64,000 nt of DNA from Straminergon stramineum. Taxonomy: Eukaryota; Streptophyta; Bryopsida; Hypnales; Calliergonaceae. The position numbers and the translations under genes are program-made. Below, in pieces: positions 49,528 to 60,500 of the stretch (its first letter is position 1; the number at the start of each line of letters is the position of its first letter). The notes below the pieces were generated by a model that did no database searches, was not told where the DNA came from, and saw only the letters and a program-made list of their open reading frames with translations. The stretch covers positions 17,303,001-17,367,000 of the forward strand of contig OY987266.1 in NCBI GenBank assembly GCA_963920665.1, written 5' to 3'.

Positions 49528-50164
49528 CCCCTAAATGCCCAAGGCCTGTTTGGAGCTCCTTGAAATTTGCTCTAAATTGAACAAAAAGTCAACATTTTCA
49601 TAAGTTATACCAATTTCTTTTGAATTGTAACCGTACAAAGTCAAACTAGACATGTTAGAGATCACATAGGAAAAGAAAACATAACAATATCACTTATAGA
49701 TTGAAAGATTATAATGTTTGATCATGAGGGTGTAAAAATTGTGAAAATTTTTCGATTCACTTTTTGCATGTCAACTCTAAAAAGTTAGTCACTAAAAAAA
49801 ATGAGGTTATAGGCCCTAGCATGCACAACCCCATTCAATTTACGTTTTTTCAAAATCTATTCTATAATTTTTTTTAAATGAATTTCTAATGTGATTTTGC
49901 CTCCAAGATCTAGTGTATTTGAGGCTCATTTTCAAGAGCCCTTAACACTATGGGAAGTCAAGATTGCAATGGACATCCTTGCACTAAATCTTCAATAGAA
50001 AAATCATGATCCTTTATTTTTCAAATCAACTTTTTGATCCTAAAACTAAACTTCAAAAAGAATTCTCCAAAAATATAAACTAATAATAATAGCAATTTGG
50101 TTGGGTTTTACTTAACTTCAAAGTTTTCAAAACACCAGAATCTGGTGCCTTGGGCATTTAGGGG
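49528..50164. mobile_element. TTAA-type element, family C copy 2 (intact ends)
   Basis: A perfect 18-bp TIR, CCCCTAAATGCCCAAGGC at the left and its reverse complement at the right, surrounds 637 bp. It is flanked by TTAA at 49524-49527 and 50165-50168. The interior is collinear with 24227-24873 and has no ORF. It abuts element D and shares one TTAA with it. Confidence 0.85.
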
Positions 50165-50168
50165 TTAA

Positions 50169-50386
50169 GGTAAGAGCACCCGAAAATGTCACTGTACCCA
50201 ATTGTATCAAATTCTACATCAGGAATTCATTCTAGAACATGAATGTAGCTGGACTGTACACCTCTTATCATCTTAGGTCAAAACAAATAAGCTATATATT
50301 GTTTACGTACATTTACAGCCTGAAATGATTATGCTCTGTAGAATCTGACGCAAATGGATGCAGGGACGCTTTCGGATGCTCTTACC
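50169..50386. mobile_element. TTAA-type TIR element D (GGTAAGAGC family)
   Basis: The left end GGTAAGAGCACCCGAAAA and right end (reverse complement) GGTAAGAGCATCCGAAAG match at 16 of 18. The left flank is TTAA (shared with element C), the right flank TTAT. Length 218 bp, non-coding. Confidence 0.75.
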
Positions 50387-50414
50387 TTATGAAATCATTC
50401 TCAGACTGAGGCAA

Positions 50415-50605
50415 TATTCACTCTGTGCCGTGCTTCCATAGTTAATTCCTCAAATATGTAAGTTCACCCCCAGGTAACTTAATATCACATGTACGAAGGA
50501 ATATTTTCAACACAAAATCTACAATGGCTGACCTGCAAGCTTCTGAAAGGACTGAGTCTGGGAAGTAAAGCTTAAGCTTAACGAGAGTGGAAGTTCAAAT
50601 GCCAC
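50415..50605 (+). repeat. Paralogous segment P2 carrying two empty TTAA sites
   Basis: It is homologous to 45370-45390 plus 45928-45983 plus 48291-48416 after removing elements F and E. The single TTAAs at 50442-50445 and 50479-50482 mark the unoccupied target sites. The nature of the duplicated segment itself is unknown. Confidence 0.8.
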
Positions 50606-50667
50606 AGTTCAGTCCGACCTGTATGATAGATGACTTCGTATCTTTTTCATACAAGACCCCTTTTTTA

Positions 50668-51258
50668 CCCTTAAAGGACTGAGGCACATTTTGGGCAGAA
50701 ATTGTCAAAAACTGCCATTTTTAAGGGCATCAAGAAAAAAATGAATTTTTTTTTTTTTTTTTTCAAAATTCAACCATACAAATTTGTACTAGACTTCTTT
50801 GGGAAAACGTGGAAATTTTTTTAGAAACTTTGATTGTACGGATGAAAAGATTATAATGTTTGAAGTTAGATGAAAAAGGTTTTTTCCAACCTTCTTGACA
50901 AGGCCTTGTCAAAAAAAAATAACCATGTTTATTTAACTCCTTCTAGAATGAGATTCTTACACTAAGCATGGTTATTCATTTTTGACATTTTCATTTTGTA
51001 TCATGTAAGCTACACACCTACCAAATTTCAAAATCATAAGAAGAGTTTTGCACATGCTGCCCAAAGCTGCCCGCAAAGTGCAAGGTAGCATAACTTTTGA
51101 TCTGGGCACTTGATCAGAAAGAAAATTAGATTTTTAGGAAGGGGGGACATAGTTACACATTGTGTCCAAATTTCATGAACATCCGACCAAAAATGACTTC
51201 ATAAGAACCTACTCGAGATTTCTTGTATAAATTGAACAAACACTTGGTCCTTTAGGGG
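50668..51258. mobile_element. TTAA-type element I (CCTTTAGGGG end)
   Basis: The left end CCCTTAAAGGACTGAG and right end CTTGGTCCTTTAGGGG are imperfect inverted repeats. The right flank is TTAA (51259-51262), the left TTTA. The interior (591 bp) is non-coding, contains a poly-T run near 50745-50764, and is related to fragments at 42.8 and 44.5-44.76 kb. Confidence 0.65.
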
Positions 51259-51262
51259 TTAA

Positions 51263-53435
51263 TGTGAGTAGCTCATGGTCAAAGTAATTTGGTGATGACT
51301 AGAGGTGCCATTTTGTCTTCAACAATTAAAGTAGTTAAAATTCACATTTCAAAATTTTGATATTTTTTATATGTAATAATATATGTGTAGTATTTAACCT
51401 CATTTTTTCATAATTAAAAACATTAAATTGAATTTTATATGATTTAAAAAAAATCTTTGGGTACAAATTATAGAAATTACAAAATGTTATAAATTTTATG
51501 AAATTTCTATTAAAAATGGAAATAATAGTGACAAATATCATGATGTAATTGGAGTACTTCTACAGCTCACACCAGGAGGAATTTGACAAAAACAATTCTA
51601 AAGAGGTGTGTTTTGAGCTTTCAAGATGCTATCTTCAAACTGTCACAAAAGTCCAACTTTAATCATTTTCAAAAAAATTAAAATGGAATAAGAAGTAGAT
51701 TATTGGAGAAATATTTTCATAGCAAATCTCAAAAGATTTTGAAATCCAAAACAACATGGAAATTTAGGTTTTCACTTTCAAATTGCTTGTAGTGCTTGCA
51801 ACACCCTTTAACTCCTAACAACTCAATTGACTATATATGGTCAATATAATATTTTATTATTATTTTTTGTATAGGTAGTTAAATTCCTTTGACCATTTAA
51901 AAAAATGATAGGGTTCAATGCCAAATTTTATGTTTGTATAGTATATGGCCTCCTCCTTTCTTTTGTACAAAGTCTGGTATAAAACTTGCTACTTGAAGCC
52001 AACGACTATAAGGTTAGATAAGGAGGTGACCTAAAGATGGTCCACCACCAGTCATATCATCTTGTAGCCTTGAAGTGCTGGAGACATCAAATTCATCAAT
52101 GGCTTCAAATACTAAAGCTTAGCATTTGTCACCATGGTGTTTGTTAGGTTCAACATCTTGATCCTTTCAGATTAAATTCCAAAGTGACCACTAAGGCTAT
52201 ACAGAAATCAACTCATGCGAAAGGGATATGTCACATAAAATACATTCCTTGCAAAGGCAAAGTTCATAATTTTGGGAAACCTATCAATTGCAAAACATTA
52301 TCAACTCTAGAAGCTATCATAAATTTACAAATGGAAATTGGGTTCAAATTGGTCTAGTATCGCCTTTGATATGATCAATTCCATTGTCATTGTTTCTACA
52401 TGAATCAAGATTCAAACTCTTCAGCTTGGTCAACCTTGCATTGTTAAAAACACTCATCTTATCAATTGGTATCAACTTATACTTGGTTTCCTTAATCATT
52501 CCTAGGTGGTGAACCCAAATAAATCCAACAATTACATTCTTGAATGCACTTGGTTGATGGCAAAATCTACAATTGCTGAACACATTGGTGATCATGTTCT
52601 CGTTTGAATCACATGTTTGAGATTATGCTAGCAAGTCGCCTTCCTTGAGCCCTTGCCTAAATTTGGCTAGTAATTACAATGTGGTTTCTTCTCTCCTAAC
52701 TATATAATCCTAACATAAGTTAAAGTAAGTAAATAAGTAAGTAAGTGGACACTTCCATTTCTATGAGAGTTCAAATATATCATTTAAGAAGCTTCAAAGA
52801 AGCTAACAAAATGTACCAATTAGAAAGAAGAAATTATATGTGCATTTTTAATGACGGAAATGTGCTTTTAAAAATATGAAAATCAGATATTAACTCCCTA
52901 GTGAACTCTCTATTCAAACTTGAGTACTAATCCTTAACCCTTGACAACCTAAGTCTTTCTACGTGTGTTTTTCTTATGAGAAAAGAACATGGGCATTAGT
53001 TATTCCCAATGAATCAAATTGTTTTTATTTCAAAATTGAAACATCTTTCTAGATGTTTAAAGAGCTGGTTTATTAGTGTGCTTACCAATTTCAAGTGTGA
53101 AATTGGGTAAAAGTTGTAAGATTATGACAAAAAAAATGTATATATACTATTTTTAGTATGTTGCCCTCTTCACAATGTTTAAGAAATTTACATATAAGAG
53201 TTTTTTGGAATTGGAGGTGACATGAAAAACTAAAAAATTGTATTAGCACACTAAAATGCACTTCCAAAAACCTTAAGTTCAAATAAAGAGCAACCAAACT
53301 AATTACACGATCCACTTTGCAATTCTTGAAATGTAATTTTTTTAAGAAGTAGAAGTTGCAAATAACTCCAAATCAACACTTGCATGTTTAAATTTTCCAT
53401 AGTGAAAACCATGAAAACACTTTTCTCTTTCTATT
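51263..53435. other. AT-rich intergenic DNA with repeat copies
   Basis: It holds an R2-family repeat at about 52790-52870 and, at 53130-53470, an inverted copy of 20920-21240. The 83-codon minus ORF at 52344-52595 is not recognisable. No gene can be supported. Confidence 0.45.
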
Positions 53436-53571
53436 GGGACCATTTTCAAAGCAAATGGATAAGTACTATTTTAAAAAACTAAAATCAAGTAAAATTTGCA
53501 AATGGGACCATTTTCAAAGCAAATGGATAAGTACTATTTTAAAAATCTCAAATCAAGTGAAATATGCAAAC
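53436..53571. repeat. 68-bp tandem duplication
   Basis: The unit starting gggaccattttcaaagcaaa occurs at 53436 and again at 53504, a period of 68 bp, with few differences. The first copy also belongs to the dispersed repeat shared with 20.9 kb. Confidence 0.75.
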
Positions 53572-53824
53572 TTTGCTCAAAGCTGGGAAATGAAGTATAA
53601 TTAGCAAGCTGTATTCTTCCACTATTGGTACGTATATGCTTTTGAAGACCTCTCCAAAATCAAATATTTACCTTTTTCCAGTGAAAAATAAAATTTTTCA
53701 AAAGTTAACCTTCAAAATTGCCCGTAATTTCTTTTTATAAACAGTCAGAAGAATTTAACTGTCAATCCCTGAAATTTTAGATCTACTAAATATGGTCGGT
53801 TGGGCAGGTAGGAGTTTAAGCCTA

Positions 53825-53987
53825 GCAAGTTAGTGAACTACAATGCTGTACTGTACTGGTTCCATTATTGCCACTCCTGACGACAGCAGCTACCCCACCA
53901 TCGTGCAAGTTGGTGAACGAGAGTACTGTGCTGTACTGGTGCCATTATTGCCACTCCTGACGACAGCAGCTACCCCACCATCGTGCC
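53825..53987. repeat. 80-bp tandem duplication at the edge of a GC-rich block
   Basis: The unit gtactggtkccattattgcc...accatcgtgc occurs twice with an 80-bp period (about 53829 and 53909). It starts a GC-rich block (to about 54515) that stands out from its AT-rich surroundings. Confidence 0.75.
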
Positions 53988-54515
53988 GGGCTCCCGATTG
54001 GCCCGCCTCTGACGATGCCCAGCGTCTCCCCCAAACCCCAGTACCCTCTCCAGCTTTTCTAAAGCAAGCTGAAGTGTTTCTCGCGCCTCTGCACTTGTTT
54101 TGCGTCTGTTTGTTGGCGGTTCTCGAGCTATGGCGTCTCCGATGCGAAGTCCTAAGAGCTTATGCACAGAGGGAGGAAGAAGATGAGGCAGTGCTCTCAT
54201 ACATGTGACGTTGTTCTTGCCTGTGGAGTACTTCTGTGCTGTGTCATTTCGTCGCTGGAGAGTGTCTTACAAGCGAGAGAGACGAACCTGGGTGCTCTTG
54301 GATGCTCACCGTAGTAAGGTATGTGCACTGAACATGTGTTCAAGTGGGAGTCTGAGCGTGGTTCCCCTGCGTTAGACTGCTTCAGATTTGGTGGGGTTTT
54401 GGTTCGTCTCACTGGAACAGCCATAGCTGTAGATTTGTATGCTTTTAAGTGCCCATGGATGAAAGAGATTAAGAAAATTGAACGGCACACTGATAGAGCA
54501 GGTGGTGTCTCATTC
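53988..54515 (+). other. GC-rich block with possible exons of an unrecognised gene
   Basis: The block resembles a plant promoter and first exons. One frame (53843-54208) is open for 121 codons across the tandem repeat. A downstream frame (SPALDCFRFGGVLVRLTG..., then CPWMKEIKKIERHTDRAGG) ends at a strong donor, TTC|GTAAGT at about 54515. I recognise no family and cannot connect these to further exons. It could be a decayed gene, or a 5' leader exon of the NLR 3 kb downstream, whose start codon lies just after an apparent acceptor (ggttgcag, 57478). Confidence 0.3.
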
Positions 54516-57500
54516 GTAAGTCCCGTCGTCCATGTCTTGATAGTTTTTCAGAAAGCATTTTGAATTTCAGGACTATTGATGGGTCCTTAGTACCTTTGCA
54601 ACACTATCAAAATTATTAGTCAAAAAACTTCATGCATGTTATAGAAGCGTGGGATTGTTAACTTAATGAGAGATAAGTCTTGGACAATTCTGATGTAATC
54701 CTTTCTCATATTTAGCATGTGGAATTGTTGGGCTTTTGATGTGTGAATAAGAGCATACCATGCATGAGATCGAAATCTCAGCACCTTGAAATCAAAATCG
54801 CCATTGTGGTGTAAATAATATGAGAGAGTTCAAAGCCTAGAGATGGTTATGACTTGACTTGGTATCACTAGATTGGGTTAGGGTAGCACTTGAACAAACA
54901 TGTTTTTAGCAAGACTTACAGTGTTGTTTTTGGATTTTGTATCTTAGAAGTCTTGTTCTAGATGTTCCTAGCCTCAATAGGCTCTTGTGTTTGCTTCATG
55001 TGTGTTTGGAGCTTGTGTTGCAAGTAGGTTTAATACCTAATAGTAGGTTTTGCTTGCAATTGTATAGTAGTTCTAGGGCTGATATTTGAGTTGCACTTCA
55101 TTACCTTTGTGTTGTTCTATGAAAGCTTGTCAATAGAAGGTTGTTCTTTCATGGGTGAATTTGTTGAATACAATGTCATGACATTGAGTCCCACAATATG
55201 TAGTGATCAATTGCCAATTTGAGGAAGATGTTGGCTTAGCAAATGAATAGTTGTGATGCTAATGGAATGAATTAACTTGCAAATGGTTGTAGTGATGGAG
55301 GGTTTAGACCTCTCACAAGAATAGCTTGAGAAGAGTGTGAACATTGGTAACTTTGGATTACATTGGTGAGGAATTCTTGGGAAGAATGGTGGTGAAAGCA
55401 AAACTTTATTTTTCATTTATATTGGGTCTCTTATGATGCAACAATTTTCTACCATGGATGTGGATGTGATATGAATTGAAATAATTTTTTCATCTACAAA
55501 CATTCATTCATTGAAGGAGTGATCTTGTTTGAGACTTTGTTGGAATTCAAGTGATTTCATCCATTGAAAAACACAGGTCCGTAGTAGAATATTTCCTTGA
55601 CTTTCCATGTATCTTCATTCAGCATATTATTGGTTGAGACGAAGTCTTGGGAGGCTTTTTTGAAATGGAATCAATTACAAGGAAGGAAGTACTTGCCAAG
55701 TGATCTTTGACGCGGCTTGAGATTGGAAGTCTTATTACTTGAAAGGTAAGAAAAGTCTTTAAATTCTCTTTGTCAAGCATTGCATTTTTAATTTTCTCAA
55801 ACTTGATGGCATTGCATGTCATTGAGTGCATGGTTGTGAGATGAAGGATATTGAGTGGTATATACATGGTGTATAATAGAGGTTGATACAACTGATTGTG
55901 ACATTGATCTAAATGTTCCACTTGAAAATTTTCTTTCATTTTGTTCACAAATATTGATGTTTGCTACAAATAAATTTTGATTCCTATTGTACACTATCTA
56001 AATGTTCCCGTTGGGGCATCATCCATTTTCTATTTGATTCAAAGATATTGAAAAGTCATATCATTTTGTTTTCATTAATGCTTTCTAGTGTCACTTTTTG
56101 GTGCACATATTCTAGTGATGAAGACACGAGCTGTAGTCCAAAGGTAGTCATCACTTTGTAGTACAATTTTAATGAGATTATTCTAGGTGGAGGGATAGAC
56201 TTGAACACTTTGATAGGTACCATGTTTTATCTTGCACCTACCTTGAAAATTAAAACTTTTTTTTTTGCAAATGCACATGCATGTTGAATTGCAAGTTATT
56301 ACAATTTGAGTTGGAGTGAAACTTTGTCTTCACATGGAATTAAGTAATCCATACAATGCATCCAATGAAATTATAGCTCTTAAAGTATAGCAATGGTACA
56401 TCCAACTTTGTTTTCTTTTTTTTAATAAATTATATATATATATATAAAATAGTAGTATTTGAATTAAAAAATGTGTTCATGGTTAGAGGTATATTACCGT
56501 GCTACCATTATAACAATAGACAAATAGAAGTCACATCCAACCTACTTTTATCTTTGTTCTTGGAACTTGTCAAAATAATTATGAATTTTTGAAGTTGTAT
56601 TGATAAGTTTTTCAAAGCATCCCTATTTTGAATTGTTTGTTGTTGGCCCATTGAAGAATCCAATATGTACCTTTGTTTGAGTAGGGAGTGATGTAGGTTT
56701 GGCTTTCAAATTGGGAGACATTACTTTCAAGCATTAATTGTCATTATGTTCACTTTGTACATTAGAACACCAATGCAAGTGCAAGAAAGGAAATTGAGTA
56801 GTCAACTTCTTTAGCTTTGTTCATATGTTCTAGAAATTCTCATTTTGAAATACAAGATATGAGACATTTGTTGTATTGGGAAAGAAAGTCATTGAAATTT
56901 AATTGATTTGAGTATACAAGGGCAAAAGTTTATCTTCGTGTTGATTTGGGTCTAATAATATTCCCATGGTACTCCTAATTTGATTCATTCCTTTGCATGC
57001 AATATGTTTGAGAAGTGACAAAATTGTCATGTATTTGGATTGGATGGTGTTATATTTGAGCATCATAGCATGTACATGGTGAAATGAAATTTGATGAGGA
57101 GATGCTCATTGTCAAATTACTAGTCCACTAGTGTATGTTGTAGCAAATTTTAGTATGCAATTTTAGTTTCAAGAGACAAATACAATCATGTCCTATTTGT
57201 GTTTCTCTTAGGTTCTTTATAGAGATGATGTATATCATAAAATTGTTCATGAAATATTTACAAATTATAATTTTAAGATTATGGTATGGGAACTTTGAAC
57301 TTATTATTATTATTGTATAGTACTAAGTAAACATAGGAATTGCTTGCTTGCTTTGATATGGCTCTCTATATGAGATAATTTTTTAATATATTAGTAATTT
57401 GATATCATCTTGGGATCTCGCTACATTTACAGGGTCAAATGTTACTTTTTGATTTATTTTCTTTTGATTTGGTTGCAGCTCTTGCAGAATTTTAATATAT

Positions 57501-57520
57501 TATTCTACTTGACGATTGAA
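54516..57520. other. Intergenic region upstream of the NLR
   Basis: AT-rich, with a (TA)n run near 56430. No exon is recognised apart from the acceptor-like ttggttgcag ending at 57478, 42 bp before the NLR start, which suggests a 5'-leader intron. No TATA box was fixed. Confidence 0.4.
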
Positions 57521-60500
57521 ATGGCACGCTTTTTGACACTGATGGCTAGCTTCTTCTTGATGGCAACCTTTTGGAAATTCATGGATATTGCATGGTCTAC
57601 TCGGTGAGTATAAATATTATTGTGAAAGTGTTCGTGATTTGAAAATTACATGATAGAATTGAGTATTGTTCAAATTCCTAATTTCTTTGTGTAGTTTTCA
57701 ATTTGATTTACTTAGAGTTCTACATCCAATCATGTTTTAAGCATTGATGTATATGATCTAACCAATCATTTTGTATCCTAATTTCAATTGATAGGCAAAT
57801 CTATTATTAACATTCAATGAAGTTTTAGTTGGACATGCTTGATTCAATCATTCAATTTCATTGGGTAATGGCTCTTTGTAAGTGCTAGGGAGACGTCTCA
57901 TTAACAATATTTCTTCAATTCTTTGCAGGAAAGGCAAGGATTTCTTACAAGTGCAAAGTGAGTACTCTAAAAGGTTGAACAATGATATTCGAAGACTTGA
58001 GAAGTGCTTGAAGAATTTGAAAGCATCTGTGGAGATGAAAGTCTTGAATAGAAACCAATGTGTACATCTTTTTGGCAAGCTCATACTAGCCATGAAGGAG
58101 ATTGAAAAAATGTTGTCATTTGCAACGGAGGATTTCAAATTCCAATCTATTTTTGAAGAATTGTGTTATCTTCAAAAGAAAGTAGAGATTGTGGGGGAAA
58201 ATTGCACTAAAGAAGATCAATGGTGTCGTTCAGCTATATTTCAACTCCAAAACAAAGAAACTTTTCGCGAATTGCTTTTGGATTTGAAGTGTTGTTATGA
58301 TACAACACGTGATATGTACTTAGACCACCATCCAAATCAATCAAATGATATTTTGCCTACTCCATTCGATGCGGCTACCTATAGTCAAGTCTTTGAAGAT
58401 GGACAATTATTGAAGAAGAAGCTTGAACTAGTACTTCAAGGAGAAGAGTCAGAGAATTGTGAAATAGTGAAGCATCTATTATTGAGACTTCGAAATTTGG
58501 AGCGTGTTGATGGAGGGGAGTTGGATGCATTAGATGTTCCAAATGATTTTAAGAAACCCAAATTAATCAAACAAATAGGTGCCGGAGTGCACACATCCAA
58601 TTGGTTGGGCCTTGCATGTGCCACCAAAGTGTTGGAAGGGGGTCGTGAAATTTTCATCAGTTCTAAAAAGGAGCTTGGGATTTTGGCAGGCTTGAGTCAT
58701 CCCAATCTTGTCCAATTTGTTGGTTGTGGGACAAACAAAAATCTTGATGAGATTGTTGAGGAAGATGAAATGGTTAAGATGTATTTGGTGATGGAGCTTA
58801 TGGAATCAAGCTTGTCTACCATATTGGAGAACGAAAAGAGACCTTTACCTTATCATCTTGCAATTGATATCATGCACCAAATTGCCAAGGGTGTATATTA
58901 CCTTCATGACATGCAAGTTGCTCATCTTGACTTGAAACCTCATAATGTGCTGGCAAGTTCAATACCTATGGAGGATTTGGATCCTTGTCACATTTTCAAG
59001 GTGACTGATTATGGAACTTCTCAATTAGAAGTTTGTAGCAATCCCAAGCCTCTCAAGTCTCCCCAGCCCTTGAAGACTCCTATTGGAACACCAAGGTATA
59101 TGTCTCCTGAAATGATCAGGGGGAGTAACACTTTCTTGTGTCGGTTTCAAGCTGATGTGTGGTCATTTTCTATGATATGTTCAGAGATTCTATCAAGAAA
59201 GGGTCCATATTCTGATTTGACAGTGAAAGAATTTTATGCTCAAATATCCGGTAGACATAGCATTGGCAATAAAAGCTTGCGACCGGACCTACCCAACAAT
59301 TGTGAGGAACTCACCAACTTAATCCAAGAATGTTGGTCTCAAGACCCTCTTCAACGGCCACCATTTTCTGAAATTTGTAAAAGGCTCACAAGTTTAAAGA
59401 AGTCTTTTTTGAATGGAACATATTCATGCAAGATGGTTCCTAAGTATGCTTCACCTTGCACCTCAAGAGATTCCATGTCCATTCTGGACCATGTTCCAAA
59501 GGTATGAAATTGTGGAAATACCAAACTCATTTCATGATGTTTTCTTGCAATAATTCTCTTTGGAGCATGGCATTCATGGTTTGAAATTGAATGCTTTATT
59601 TTGATATGAAAATGATTTTGTACATATGACTTTTGTATTTGTGCAGGTGGATGAACCAATTGCACTTCCAGAAGAAATCTTGATTGATTTGGGACACCAA
59701 TTATTGAAAGCTAAGAGTCTTTTGAAGATGACCTATATAGGCATTGTTGGCATGGGTGGAATTGGCAAGACCACACTAGCAAAGGCTCTATTTGATGACA
59801 CGATAGTGAATTCTTCATACCATACATCATGTTTTGTTGGCCAATCCAAAAACTATCAAAGTTCATATGAGATATTGTGTGAGATACTACCAAAACTTGG
59901 GAATGGTTGTGAACCGAAGAATTTTGGAGATGCCCAAGAGATGATGAAAAAACTCTTGGTTGAAAAGAAGGTTCTTTTAATATTGGATGATGTGAAGGAT
60001 GAAACTCAAGTGCATGATATTGTACCTCTTGACTTTGTACAAGCTAGCAAGGGTACTACAATAATTCTTACAACACGGAAATGGAATACTATAAAATCCT
60101 TTGTAGGCGTTGACGGGAAGTTGGATGTTGAATTGTTGGATGAAAAGGCAGCAACAACACTTTTCACTACTTACCTTTGTTGGATTGAATCTCCTTTGTC
60201 ACCCGACTTCGAGGACTTATGCAAACTTGTTGTGGAAGCTTGCAAGGGCTTGCCTTTGAGCTTGAAAGTGATGGGTTCATTCCTCCGTCGGAAAGAGAGG
60301 TTGCGAAGTTGGGAGCGAGCATTACAAAGGATGGCAAGAGGAAGGAATTTGGAAGGTGATGAAAAAATTTGGAACACTTTGAGAATTAGCTACGACGGAT
60401 TGAACGATGATGTTGAAAAGAGGATGTTTTTGGACATAGCTTGTTTTTTTTGTCAAGATGTTTATCCATCTGGCATATCAAAATATACAATCTTATCCAT

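Noticed and set aside
58436..58657. Minus ORFs opposite the kinase and NB-ARC exons (also 57848-58138, 59351-59665, 60386-60689)
   Set aside because: Antisense shadows of well-supported coding exons.
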